Assembly: GCF_050337045.1 (NCBI RefSeq)
Contig: NZ_JAKJSO010000015.1
Span: 248,001-312,000, forward strand
Direction of reading: 5' to 3'
Length of the DNA stretch: 64,000 bases
Source of the DNA: Photobacterium kagoshimensis
Lineage (GTDB): Bacteria > Pseudomonadota > Gammaproteobacteria > Enterobacterales > Vibrionaceae
In this document: positions 23,643 through 31,825 of the stretch, one piece after another
How positions within the stretch are numbered: the first letter of the stretch is position 1
How the letters are laid out: each line of letters opens with the position of its first letter
Made by a program: the position numbers and the translations under genes
Notes under the pieces: model-generated
The model's database searches: none
What the model was told of the DNA's origin: nothing
What the model saw: the letters and a program-made list of their open reading frames with translations, nothing else

Positions 23643-24263
23643 ATGCAGAATCTAAATAATGCATCAACTGAATTAAGCCTTGAAGATGTGAATGCAATGA
23701 GCAAAATTTTTGGCTCATTATTTTACTTCCCACTGACTCATGAGAATAACCACGCCATTATTGCGCTGATTAAAGCGAGTGATGATTTAGAGCACAATGG
23801 CTTTGCTAACTTTGTTTACGCCTTTGCATCTGAAACAAGCGAAGCACTTAACGATGACTTTTTCTTGTTGTTTGAAGGCGGAGAAACCATGGTTGCACCG
23901 CCGTGGGGATCGGTTTATTTAGATAAAGAACAAGTTGTTTTTGGTGATTCTACCGTTCGCTTTCGCCAGTTTTTAAGAGCAAACAATATTGAGTTAGACA
24001 CAGGAATGCGTGAACCTGAAGATCAGTTTGGCTTAATGCTGTTTGCTGTAAGTCAATTGATTGAGCAGTCTCAAGATCAACAGCTTGTTGAGACTTTACT
24101 GACCGACCACCTTTTACCCTGGTGCTTGCGTTATCTTGAGCTGGTTGAAAAGCATGCTGCAGCCAGCACTTATCAACATTTAGCTGCTTTAGTTAAAGAT
24201 TGGTGTTTGTCGATACAAGATGCATGGCAATTGAAGCCGCTATCATTAAAGGTTTATCGCTAA
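23643..24263 (+). CDS. dmsD: TorD/DmsD-family redox enzyme maturation chaperone
   Basis: 206 residues, all-helical in pattern, with the TorD/DmsD-family features 'SKIFGSLFYFPL' at the start and 'EGGETMVAPPWGSVYLDKEQVVFG', corresponding to the conserved 'P..P.eSvy' loop. These cytoplasmic chaperones bind the Tat signal of their molybdoenzyme until cofactor insertion is finished. The position behind dmsABC makes DmsA the likely client. The family assignment is secure, while the DmsD symbol is by context. Confidence 0.85.
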   Translation: MQNLNNASTELSLEDVNAMSKIFGSLFYFPLTHENNHAIIALIKASDDLEHNGFANFVYAFASETSEALNDDFFLLFEGGETMVAPPWGSVYLDKEQVVFGDSTVRFRQFLRANNIELDTGMREPEDQFGLMLFAVSQLIEQSQDQQLVETLLTDHLLPWCLRYLELVEKHAAASTYQHLAALVKDWCLSIQDAWQLKPLSLKVYR

Positions 24264-24264
24264 G

Positions 24265-24906
24265 ATGGCAGAAAAGGACGAGCGTTATTACAAAGCCTAT
24301 ATGGAACATAAAACCATTAGTCGGCGTGGTTTGTTTCGTGCTTTCACATCAGGTACCCAAAAGGCATCGGCTGACGTTTCATCAGCCACTTCCTCATCTC
24401 GTTCGTTACCAAAGTCGGGTGAAGCAGTGCCCGCTGAACAAGATCTAGTCACCGAACTTGTCGCTGCAAGCCAGGTTGTTAGAGTGGTGGCGCGTCCACC
24501 GGGTGCCCTTGATGAAGTGCTTTTTCAGAAAATATGTACAGGGTGTTCAGAGTGTGAATCCGTCTGCCCAGAAAAAATAATTCATGTAGCAGACGATTTA
24601 GCGCAATTAGATGTTGATTATGGTTATTGCACTATGTGTGGCGAGTGTCAAAAAACTTGCCCGACAGGGGCTTTGCACGCTAAGAAGCCACACGATGAAC
24701 AAAACGATACTGAACTTAGGCCTAACTTCAGCACTAACTGCCAAAACCGCTTATTTGGTGAGTGTGAGCTGTGTGCAGAGCAATGTCCACATCAAGCAAT
24801 TTCTATTGCAACATTTAGCTTACCTAAATTGGAACAAGCAAAGTGTGACGGTTGTTCTCGCTGTAAACAAGCTTGTCCTTTTTCCGTGATCACCATGGAT
24901 TTATAG
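24265..24906 (+). CDS. napF: NapF-like ferredoxin-type protein
   Basis: 213 residues, starting 1 nt after the chaperone gene. An N-terminal 'SRRGLFRAF' segment is followed by a Ser/Ala-rich stretch and then 4Fe-4S motifs: 'CTGCSECESVCP', 'CTMCGECQKTCP', 'CELCAEQCP' and 'CDGCSRCKQACP'. NapF proteins assist maturation of molybdoenzymes, shown for periplasmic nitrate reductase, in the cytoplasm. In this operon the client is more likely DmsA. The gene is a little longer than E. coli napF because of the N-terminal linker. A terminator follows. Confidence 0.82.
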   Translation: MAEKDERYYKAYMEHKTISRRGLFRAFTSGTQKASADVSSATSSSRSLPKSGEAVPAEQDLVTELVAASQVVRVVARPPGALDEVLFQKICTGCSECESVCPEKIIHVADDLAQLDVDYGYCTMCGECQKTCPTGALHAKKPHDEQNDTELRPNFSTNCQNRLFGECELCAEQCPHQAISIATFSLPKLEQAKCDGCSRCKQACPFSVITMDL

Positions 24907-24952
24907 CGTTCTCATTGATTATCAAACACTAGTCAACGCACAAATAGGCAAA

Positions 24953-24986
24953 CAAAAAGCGACGCATCTTCATGGGTCGCTTTTTG
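24953..24986. terminator. Bidirectional terminator between the dms operon and ktrB
   Basis: An 11-bp perfect stem (24953-24963 with 24976-24986) includes A5 and T5 runs on the two sides, so it can act on both converging transcripts, 47 nt from each stop. Confidence 0.9.
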
Positions 24987-25032
24987 TTTGAGTTAGTTTT
25001 TGATTAGGCTGTACAGGTAAACTCATCAAAAG

Positions 25033-26400
25033 TTAGCCCGCAAACACATTGCCTTCAGGGTATTTGAGTTTAGAGGGTTTGGGGCGCGCCAGCATGTATG
25101 CAAGCGTTAAAGGACCGATACGGCCTGTAATCATGACCACTACCATGATGAGCTTTCCTAGTTCAGATAACTCTGCCGTTAACCCCCCAGAGACACCAAC
25201 AGTAGCAAATGCCGAGATGGTTTCAAACATGATAGAAACGAAGCTAGCTTTCTCTGTGATCATAAGAAGAAACATAGCACATGTCAGCATTAAGCCACTG
25301 ACCACAATAATGGCTAAACATTTAGTGACGGTATTGGTGGTGATAGTGCGTTTGAACAAAGACACATGGTTACGCTGACGTAAAAAAGACCAGGTGGCAG
25401 CCATGGCAACAACAAAGGTGGATACCTTAATACCGCCGCCTGTAGAGGTCGATCCCGCACCAATTAGCATTAACAAGATCATGATTAATATGGTCGGGTG
25501 AGTGAGTTGTGATAAATCGACACTATTAAAGCCAGCGGTTCGCATGGTGGCAGACTGAAAGAAAGCCGCGAGCCATTGTTGGCCTGTACTTAGGTTAGCA
25601 ATGGTTGCTGGATTGCTGCTTTCGAGTAGCCAAAACATCAGGGTACCAAATAGCAGCAGGCAAGGTGTTGCAATGAGCATAATCTTGCTATGAAGTTGCA
25701 GGTGCTGAAAACCACGGTGACTATTTCTATGTATATCTGAAATCACAGTAAAGCCCAGTCCGCCAAGGATAAATAGGCTAGCGATGGTCAGAAGTACTAA
25801 AGGCTCAGTGTTAAATTGACTTAAGCTGTCTGAAAATAGAGAGAAGCCTGCGTTATTAAAGGCAGATACCGAGTGAAATAATGCCGAGAATAAGCCCGTT
25901 TTCAAACCCATCTCAGGGATCCAACGATAGGCCAATACAAGCGTACCGATGAACTCAATAGTAACAGCGAAAATAACAATATGCTTGATGAGTTGGTGCA
26001 GGTTAACGACTTTGTTTTGTCCTAAAGCCTCTTGCGTTAATGATTGTTGCCTTAAGCTCATACGTAGCCCAAACATATAGAGCAACACGGCAGATAATGT
26101 CATTTGGCCAAGACCACCAATTTGCATTAGAACAAGTAATAAAATTTGGCCTGATAAGGTGAAATGACTGCCTGTATCAACCACACCTAACCCAGTAACA
26201 CTAATAGCTGAGGTTGCTGTGAAGAGGGCATCAATAAAGCTCAGCCCACTGATTGAGAATATAGGCATGGTCATTAAGGCCGCAGCAGGTAATAAAATAC
26301 ACAAAAAACTAACCAAAATGATCTTAGGCTCAGACCAACGATCGCCGCGTTTGGGTGTTTTAAGTGGGACGTATAGCCCATGATTAGGTAAGCGCTTCAT
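25033..26400 (-). CDS. ktrB: KtrB/TrkH-family potassium uptake channel subunit
   Basis: 455 residues with the four M1-P-M2 repeats of Trk/Ktr/HKT proteins. Selectivity-filter loops carrying the conserved glycine appear at 'TATSAISVTGLGVVDTG', 'HSVSAFNNAGFSLF', 'QSATMRTAGFNSVD' and 'ETISAFATVGVSGGLT'. It forms the membrane pore of the KtrAB K+ (Na+-dependent) uptake system, well studied in Vibrio alginolyticus. It overlaps ktrA by 4 nt (ATGA) and is transcribed after it on the minus strand. Confidence 0.92.
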   Translation of the reverse strand: MKRLPNHGLYVPLKTPKRGDRWSEPKIILVSFLCILLPAAALMTMPIFSISGLSFIDALFTATSAISVTGLGVVDTGSHFTLSGQILLLVLMQIGGLGQMTLSAVLLYMFGLRMSLRQQSLTQEALGQNKVVNLHQLIKHIVIFAVTIEFIGTLVLAYRWIPEMGLKTGLFSALFHSVSAFNNAGFSLFSDSLSQFNTEPLVLLTIASLFILGGLGFTVISDIHRNSHRGFQHLQLHSKIMLIATPCLLLFGTLMFWLLESSNPATIANLSTGQQWLAAFFQSATMRTAGFNSVDLSQLTHPTILIMILLMLIGAGSTSTGGGIKVSTFVVAMAATWSFLRQRNHVSLFKRTITTNTVTKCLAIIVVSGLMLTCAMFLLMITEKASFVSIMFETISAFATVGVSGGLTAELSELGKLIMVVVMITGRIGPLTLAYMLARPKPSKLKYPEGNVFAG

Positions 26401-27059
26401 AAACGTTTAAGTTGTTTAATCAGTTGTTTTTCTGGGCCCGCAATAACCAAAATATCGCCAGTTTCTAGGCATGCAGTACTAGGTAAGTCTTTATAAATTT
26501 TAGGGCCTCGTTTCACGGCTAGTAACATCATGTCCTTACCTTGGCAGCAAGGATGCTGTTGAATTTCTTTACCTAAATGGCTATGCGATACAATCACTTC
26601 AGCGATGGCAAGCCCACTACCTAAATCCAGCACATCAAAAATACGGTTATCGAGCATATTACAAGCAATGCGGATCCCCATTTCGCGTTCAGGCATGATG
26701 ACTTTATCTGCGCCTATTTTTTGCAAAATCTTCGCGTGATGTTTGTCTTTCGCTTTCACCCATACTGTTTTTACGCCAGCTTCTTTTAGCACCAAGGTGG
26801 TGAGGATACTGGCATTAACATCTTCGCCTATCGATACCATTGCCATGTCGTAATCTTGCAACTCTAATTCTGCGACAGTTTGTTCATCCGAGCAGTCAGC
26901 AACAACTGCTTGGGTAACAATATCAGCGACTTTTTTCACGCTCGCTTCGTTAATGTCGATGGCAAGCACTTGTGCACCATGGCTCGATAATTCTTCGCAA
27001 AGCGCCATACCAAAGCGGCCAAGACCGATCACTGCAAATTGCTTCTCTTCTGGGTTCAT
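26397..27059 (-). CDS. ktrA: KtrA RCK/TrkA-type gating subunit of K+ uptake
   Basis: 220 residues. A Rossmann RCK_N domain opens 'FAVIGLGRFGMALCEEL' (GxGxxG at about 13-18) with the acidic ribose-binding 'IDINEASV'. A C-terminal TrkA_C domain occupies about residues 140-220. KtrA forms a cytoplasmic octameric ring that gates KtrB in response to ATP/ADP and c-di-AMP or Na+, depending on the species. It is the first gene of the ktrAB operon and is divergent from the light-stress cluster. Confidence 0.92.
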   Translation of the reverse strand: MNPEEKQFAVIGLGRFGMALCEELSSHGAQVLAIDINEASVKKVADIVTQAVVADCSDEQTVAELELQDYDMAMVSIGEDVNASILTTLVLKEAGVKTVWVKAKDKHHAKILQKIGADKVIMPEREMGIRIACNMLDNRIFDVLDLGSGLAIAEVIVSHSHLGKEIQQHPCCQGKDMMLLAVKRGPKIYKDLPSTACLETGDILVIAGPEKQLIKQLKRL

Positions 27060-27163
27060 AATTTAGCATCAAATCAAAATCATAAAGAGAAAATATGTGC
27101 TTGAGAGGGAAATTTCAACTGTTAAACGATATTAATTTAAATGCGTATGGAGAGGAGAAGGTA

Positions 27164-27237
27164 TGTACAGATATTTTTTTTGTACAAGAGTGATCCGTTT
27201 CCTAATCTTAGTTGTACAAATGGTAAATCTTGTATAA
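27164..27237 (+). promoter_or_regulatory. Four TGTACA-like boxes: candidate MerR/LitR-type operators
   Basis: TGTACA at 27164-27169, TTGTACAA centred at 27183.5, TTGTACAA centred at 27215.5 and TTGTATAA centred at 27233.5 form two pairs with centre spacings of 17 and 18 bp. They lie just upstream of the ybgA-merR-phrB genes. LitR/CarH-family MerR regulators are reported to bind TGTACA-type repeats, so autoregulation by the cluster's MerR is likely. A TGATCC hexamer (27191-27196) between the pairs resembles a -35 element of ChrR-controlled sigma factors. Confidence 0.55.
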
Positions 27238-27255
27238 CTAAAAGGATAAAAGCTC

Positions 27256-28203
27256 ATGGGTATTCCAGTAGGTGTAAGCGCATGTGTGATTGGCCAGAAA
27301 GTTCGCTTTGATGGCGGACACAAACGAAATATTTTTGTTGAAGAGCAGCTTGTTGACTACTTCGACTTTCAGCCAATTTGTCCTGAGGTAGGGATTGGTT
27401 TACCTGTACCGCGTCCGACTATACGTTTAATGAAAACAGAAGACGGTGAAGAACGCTTGGTCGGTACCAAAGATGCCACTAAAGACTTTACCGATGAAAT
27501 GTTGATTTTTAGCGATAAGAAAATTCCGAGCCTTAATCAGCTACGTGGTTATGTGGTATGTGCAAAATCACCAACCTGTGGCATGGAGCGGGTAAAACTG
27601 TATATGGAAAACGGCAACACGATTCCAGGTGGTACAGCGGGTGTATTTACCCGTAAATTAATGGAAGCCATGCCGTGGTTGCCGGTTGAAGAAGATGGCC
27701 GTCTACAAGATCCATACTTACGTGAAAATTTTGTATTTCGTGTGTTTACCTTAAACGATTTTTACAACTGTATGGGGAATGAGCCCACTCGTGCCAAGCT
27801 AGTCAAATTCCACTCACGGTATAAATTAGTCTTGATGGCACATAGCCCTGTCGCCTACAAATCACTTGGTCGAATGGTGGCTGAAATTGCAAACTGGGAT
27901 TTGGATGAGTTCTATCACAGCTATCGTTTGCAATTCATGGAAGCCATTAAGAACCGTGCCAATCGTCGTAATAACACCAATGTATTAATGCACCTTCAAG
28001 GGTATTTCAAACGCAACCTCGATAAGCAGCAGAAAAAAGAATTAGCGGATCTGATCATGGATTACCGCATTGGTAACATGCCAATACTTGCTCCGTTGAC
28101 CTTAATTAATCACCACTTACAGCTAAACCCTGATGCTTACTTGCGAACCCAAGTATTTCTAAACCCATACCCACAAGAGCTGAAACTTCGTTATGCGATG
28201 TAA
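27256..28203 (+). CDS. ybgA: YbgA-type DUF523/DUF1722 protein
   Basis: 315 residues. The N-terminal DUF523 domain (about 1-150) contains 'VSACVIGQKVRFDGGHKR', 'ICPEVGIGLPVPRPTIRL' and 'CAKSPTCGMERV', with several conserved Cys residues that could bind a metal or cluster. The C-terminal DUF1722 domain (about 190-310) holds 'VKFHSRYKLVLMAHSP'. YbgA is commonly linked to photolyase genes, as in E. coli ybgA-phr and in the V. cholerae VCA0055-0057 region. Its biochemical function is not settled. It is the first gene of the cluster, with AAGGA about 10 nt before the ATG. Confidence 0.87.
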   Translation: MGIPVGVSACVIGQKVRFDGGHKRNIFVEEQLVDYFDFQPICPEVGIGLPVPRPTIRLMKTEDGEERLVGTKDATKDFTDEMLIFSDKKIPSLNQLRGYVVCAKSPTCGMERVKLYMENGNTIPGGTAGVFTRKLMEAMPWLPVEEDGRLQDPYLRENFVFRVFTLNDFYNCMGNEPTRAKLVKFHSRYKLVLMAHSPVAYKSLGRMVAEIANWDLDEFYHSYRLQFMEAIKNRANRRNNTNVLMHLQGYFKRNLDKQQKKELADLIMDYRIGNMPILAPLTLINHHLQLNPDAYLRTQVFLNPYPQELKLRYAM

Positions 28204-29095
28204 TACAAAAGCGGATACTCAACAACTGAATGACTGTCATCCCCAAAAGCATTTGTATGCTATCAGTGATGTGTCTGAAAAAACGGGTGTGAATTCGGTG
28301 ACATTAAGGGCGTGGCAAAGGCGCTACGGCTTATTGAATCCAACGCGAACAGAAAAAGGCCACCGTTTATATTCACAAAGCGATATTGAGCGGATTCAAT
28401 TGATTTTAAGTTGGCTTGATAAAGGGGTTTCTATCGGCAAAGTGAAACCGCTATTAGAGTACTCACCAGCAAATATGGTGAGTGCAGAAGCGCTCGATAT
28501 TACTTCTGAGGTGATAGAAAGCATCGATGCCTTTAGTAAAGAATCGCTTGAAAAAACAGTACACCAACTCTTAAAAGAGTACCCATTGTCTGTACTGGAA
28601 AAGCAGTTTTTTTTACCCATACAGCAGCACTTAGATGGAATGGATACGCCACTTTCAGATGCTCAGCGGGCATTTTGGGTAAGCCTTTGTCGTAAGTGCT
28701 TTATTTCGACCGAAGCGCAAATTAAATCAAACGCTAAACAGCTTGTGGTTGTCATGAGCTTTGATAGCGAGTGCGGTTATCAATTACCGCTTGAATTATT
28801 ACGAGCAAAGCAGCAAGGGCAACAAACTTTGTTGCTGGAAAACTACACAGGCAGTGTACTTGGAGTAGACAAAATGGTGACTCAGATAAAGGCATCGTCG
28901 CTTGTTATTGGCGGGGCAAATTCGTTATCGAGCAAGGTACTTAACGACCTTAAAGCTTGGTTAGCAAAGATGAGTATACCTATTCGGATAACGGGCATGA
29001 TTACGCAAATTCACCCTGATTTATTGCAGTTTTGTTCAAATGAAACGCTATTCGAAAGAAAAGCGTCGAAGCAAGAGCCAGAGGTGAAACCATGA
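28193..29095 (+). CDS. MerR-family regulator, LitR/CarH-like but lacking cobalamin-binding motifs
   Basis: 300 residues, overlapping ybgA by 11 nt. Residues about 22-90 are a MerR winged helix: 'YAISDVSEKTGVNSVTLRAWQRRYGLLNPTRT', 'GHRLYSQSDIERI'. The C-terminal half resembles the Rossmann-like domain of CarH/LitR photoreceptors. The cobalamin motif DxHxxG is replaced by 'FDSECGY', and no EH lower-ligand motif is visible in the helical part. It is therefore unlikely to bind B12 by the usual His and must receive light or redox information otherwise. In V. cholerae the equivalent MerR (VCA0056) is reported to act with ChrR/sigma-E in the blue-light response. It probably regulates this cluster through the upstream boxes. 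Confidence 0.8.
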   Translation: MRCNTKADTQQLNDCHPQKHLYAISDVSEKTGVNSVTLRAWQRRYGLLNPTRTEKGHRLYSQSDIERIQLILSWLDKGVSIGKVKPLLEYSPANMVSAEALDITSEVIESIDAFSKESLEKTVHQLLKEYPLSVLEKQFFLPIQQHLDGMDTPLSDAQRAFWVSLCRKCFISTEAQIKSNAKQLVVVMSFDSECGYQLPLELLRAKQQGQQTLLLENYTGSVLGVDKMVTQIKASSLVIGGANSLSSKVLNDLKAWLAKMSIPIRITGMITQIHPDLLQFCSNETLFERKASKQEPEVKP

Positions 29096-30579
29096 GTAAA
29101 CTCGTCTGGTTGCGCAATGATCTCCGTGTTGTTGATAACACGGCATTACTAAAAGCATGCCAATATCGCCAAGCTTCAGAGCCAGTGATTGCCCTTTATA
29201 TTGCAACACCTATGCAATGGCATGAGCACCATGAAGCGCCAATAAAAATTGATTTTATTCAGCGCCGCTTAGTTGAGCTGAAACAGTCTCTTGCAGCATT
29301 GAATATTCCGCTAATTGTAAAAGAAGTGGCTGACTTTGCTGCTGTGCCAGCTTGTATCTTAGCGCTTACTCAGCAGTATCAGGTGGATCATGTATTTTGC
29401 AATAAACAGTATTTGATCAACGAAAACCAGCGAGATTTACACCTTGGTGAGCAACTTGCGTCGCGAGCTATCAAGCTGAGTGTGTTTGATGATGATTGCA
29501 TTATTGAACCAGGACGAGTGCTCAATAAACAAGGTGAACCATTTAAAGTCTTTACGCCTTTTCGCAAAAGCTGGATTCAAGTGTATCGGGAGCAAATTCG
29601 GTCAACGGGAAGGGCACTTGTTCAGCCAGCCCCAAGTATTTTAGGCGATCTTGATGAGCTTAATAAAGAAGATCCCGATTTAGAGTCAACGCATTCTATT
29701 ACTCATCCTTCTTTTAGTTACCCCGTAACAACAAGCATTGACTGGGCTGTGGATGATGAAGCGATTCGCCAACGTTTACTGACATTTTGCTATGAGAAAG
29801 CCATGGACTATCACGCTAACCGTGATTATCCCGCCGTTGATGGTACGAGCTGTTTATCGCCTTATCTTGCAATAGGCGCGCTGTCTCTTCGTCAATGTTT
29901 TCATACGCTAATGACAGAATATCCTGAGTGTTTAGAAAACCCAGAGTCAGGAGCGTTTACCTGGTTTAACGAGTTAGTGTGGCGTGAGTTCTACCGCCAT
30001 CTGATGGATGCGAATCCAAAATTGTGCCGAGAACAACCTTTCCATGCATGGACAAACTATGTGGTATGGAAAAATGATGAAACTCTGCTTCATGCTTGGC
30101 AGCAGGGTAAGACTGGTTTTCCAATTATTGATGCTGCAATGCGGCAGCTAAAAGCGACAGGTTGGATGCACAACCGTCTTCGTATGATAGTTGCGAGTTT
30201 TCTGACCAAAGATTTGTTAATTCATTGGCAAGCAGGCGAGCAGTGGTTTATGTCGCACCTGATTGACGGCGATATGGCTTCCAATAACGGCGGGTGGCAA
30301 TGGGCGGCATCAACGGGTACAGATGCGCAACCTTACTTTCGTGTATTTAATCCAACCACACAAGGTCAACGTTTTGATCCAAAAGGTGAATTTGTTCGTA
30401 AGTGGATAAAGGAACTGAAAGATGTTCCAGATAAATTCATTCACAGCCCACACCTTTGGCTAGGTGCCCATACGCTGAGTTATCCCAAGCCAATAGTGGA
30501 TCATAAACAAGCAAGATTGCTAGCAATTGAAACCTTTAAACGAGCCAATGAGCAAGGGAAGTTACAGGGTAGCGTTTAG
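29092..30579 (+). CDS. phrB: Deoxyribodipyrimidine photolyase (cryptochrome/photolyase family)
   Basis: 495 residues, starting in an ATGA overlap with merR. The N-terminal antenna domain opens 'LVWLRNDLRVVDNTALLKAC'. The FAD domain has 'WHNRLRMIVASFLTKDLLIHW'-type sequence and ends in 'GDMASNNGGWQWAASTGTDAQPYFRVFNP', the canonical FAD-binding and electron-transfer region of class I CPD photolyases. It repairs UV-induced cyclobutane pyrimidine dimers using near-UV or blue light. Position in a light-induced operon fits. Two-member antenna specificity (MTHF or other) cannot be decided. Confidence 0.93.
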   Translation: MSKLVWLRNDLRVVDNTALLKACQYRQASEPVIALYIATPMQWHEHHEAPIKIDFIQRRLVELKQSLAALNIPLIVKEVADFAAVPACILALTQQYQVDHVFCNKQYLINENQRDLHLGEQLASRAIKLSVFDDDCIIEPGRVLNKQGEPFKVFTPFRKSWIQVYREQIRSTGRALVQPAPSILGDLDELNKEDPDLESTHSITHPSFSYPVTTSIDWAVDDEAIRQRLLTFCYEKAMDYHANRDYPAVDGTSCLSPYLAIGALSLRQCFHTLMTEYPECLENPESGAFTWFNELVWREFYRHLMDANPKLCREQPFHAWTNYVVWKNDETLLHAWQQGKTGFPIIDAAMRQLKATGWMHNRLRMIVASFLTKDLLIHWQAGEQWFMSHLIDGDMASNNGGWQWAASTGTDAQPYFRVFNPTTQGQRFDPKGEFVRKWIKELKDVPDKFIHSPHLWLGAHTLSYPKPIVDHKQARLLAIETFKRANEQGKLQGSV

Positions 30580-30632
30580 AGAGGTGTTTGGTATAGAGCA
30601 CCAAGATAGCTAGCCGTGCAGAGGATAAGACG

Positions 30633-31082
30633 ATGACTCAAGGTTTTATAGATAGTTCTAACCAAGTATTAGCAAATTTTATTACGGTATACAGTCAGTT
30701 AGGAAAGGATAACTTAGTCGACTTAGAGGCTATTTATCATCCCGATATTGTATTTGAAGACCCAGCGCATCGTATTGAAGGCTGGGATGCGCTCCATGAG
30801 TATTTTGCCCAGCTATACAGCAACATCACGAGTTGTGATTTTCAGATCCACCATTCGCTAGTGGATGAAAAGCAGGCCTTTGTGCAGTGGACCATGACAT
30901 TTTCGCACCCTGATATTGAGAAGGGAAAATCACGCACAGTGGAAGGTTGTTCTCGGTTAGAGCTTGATGGCAATAAGGTGGTCTTTCACCGAGATTACTT
31001 CGATTTAGGTGAAATGATTTATGAAGGCGTGCCGCTACTGGGCAAAGTAATTCGCCATATTAAAACGAGGTTAGGTCAATGA
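30633..31082 (+). CDS. NTF2-like (SnoaL-type) small protein of the photolyase/cfa cluster
   Basis: 149 residues with the nuclear transport factor 2 fold pattern: 'LEAIYHPDIVFEDPAHRIEGWDALHEYFAQLY' followed by beta strands ending 'DYFDLGEMIYEG'. These cone-shaped proteins act as isomerases, cyclases or binding scaffolds. Here it is linked with an SDR and an FAD oxidoreductase, so a role in lipid or isoprenoid-like small-molecule modification is inferred. It is preceded by GAGGATAA and followed by an ATGA overlap with the SDR. The 53-nt gap from phrB allows either read-through or a minor internal promoter. Confidence 0.75.
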   Translation: MTQGFIDSSNQVLANFITVYSQLGKDNLVDLEAIYHPDIVFEDPAHRIEGWDALHEYFAQLYSNITSCDFQIHHSLVDEKQAFVQWTMTFSHPDIEKGKSRTVEGCSRLELDGNKVVFHRDYFDLGEMIYEGVPLLGKVIRHIKTRLGQ

Positions 31083-31825
31083 GTGTTAAACCCGTGGCTG
31101 ATATTTTAATTACAGGTGCGAGTTCGGGTATCGGTTTGCAGCTCGCTTTAGATTATGCCAATCAAGGCCTACAGGTTATTGCGTGTGGGCAGAACCAAGA
31201 GCGTCTAGCGGCATTGTCAGTCCAGAGCAACAATATACAAACCTTGGCGTTTAATGTGACCGATTTGGCTGCGACTCAGATTGCATTCGATAGCTTAGCA
31301 GTCATCCCTAAGCTGATTATTTTAAACGCTGGCACCTGTGAATATATCGACAATGGACACGTAGATACTGCGTTATTTAAACGGGTGTTTGATGTCAATG
31401 TGTTTGGGCTCCTTCATTGCTTGGAAGCGATACAGGCACGCCTTGATAGCCAAAGTCAGTTGGTCTTTGTTGGTTCAACTGCAAGTTATATTCCTTTGCC
31501 GCGAGCAGAAGCTTACGGTGCATCAAAAGCAGCACTTAGTTATATCGCACAAACTTTGGCGCTAGATTTAGAACATAAAGGCATCAAAGTTACTTTGGTT
31601 AGTCCTGGTTTTGTTAAAACGCCACTCACTGATAAAAATGATTTCCCTATGCCAATGTTGGTAACGCCTGAAGTTGCGTCTTCTTATATTCGTCGAGGCA
31701 TCCAAGGGGGTAACAAAGAAATTCATTTTCCGAAAAAATTCAGTTTTATCTTAAAAACAATTGCGTTGTTACCTATGGGGTTACAGCAGTCAGTCATTAA
31801 ACGTATGACAGGGAAGACAGCATGA
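31079..31825 (+). CDS. Short-chain dehydrogenase/reductase
   Basis: 248 residues of classical SDR type: 'TGASSGIG' (about 11-18) for NAD(P) binding, 'ILNAGTCEY' with the NAG motif, the catalytic Ser in 'FVGSTASYIPL' and 'YGASKAA' with the YxxxK pair. It has a hydrophobic C-terminal stretch near 'SFILKTIALLPMGLQ', which may contact the membrane. It overlaps both neighbours by 4 nt, so translation is coupled with the NTF2-like and FAD enzymes. The substrate is probably lipid-derived by context. Confidence 0.87.
   Translation: MSVKPVADILITGASSGIGLQLALDYANQGLQVIACGQNQERLAALSVQSNNIQTLAFNVTDLAATQIAFDSLAVIPKLIILNAGTCEYIDNGHVDTALFKRVFDVNVFGLLHCLEAIQARLDSQSQLVFVGSTASYIPLPRAEAYGASKAALSYIAQTLALDLEHKGIKVTLVSPGFVKTPLTDKNDFPMPMLVTPEVASSYIRRGIQGGNKEIHFPKKFSFILKTIALLPMGLQQSVIKRMTGKTA

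Noticed and set aside
28193..29095. MerR regulator as a classical B12 photoreceptor (CarH/LitR class I)
   Set aside because: The DxHxxG motif and the EH lower-ligand motif are missing, so the cobalamin claim is not supported.
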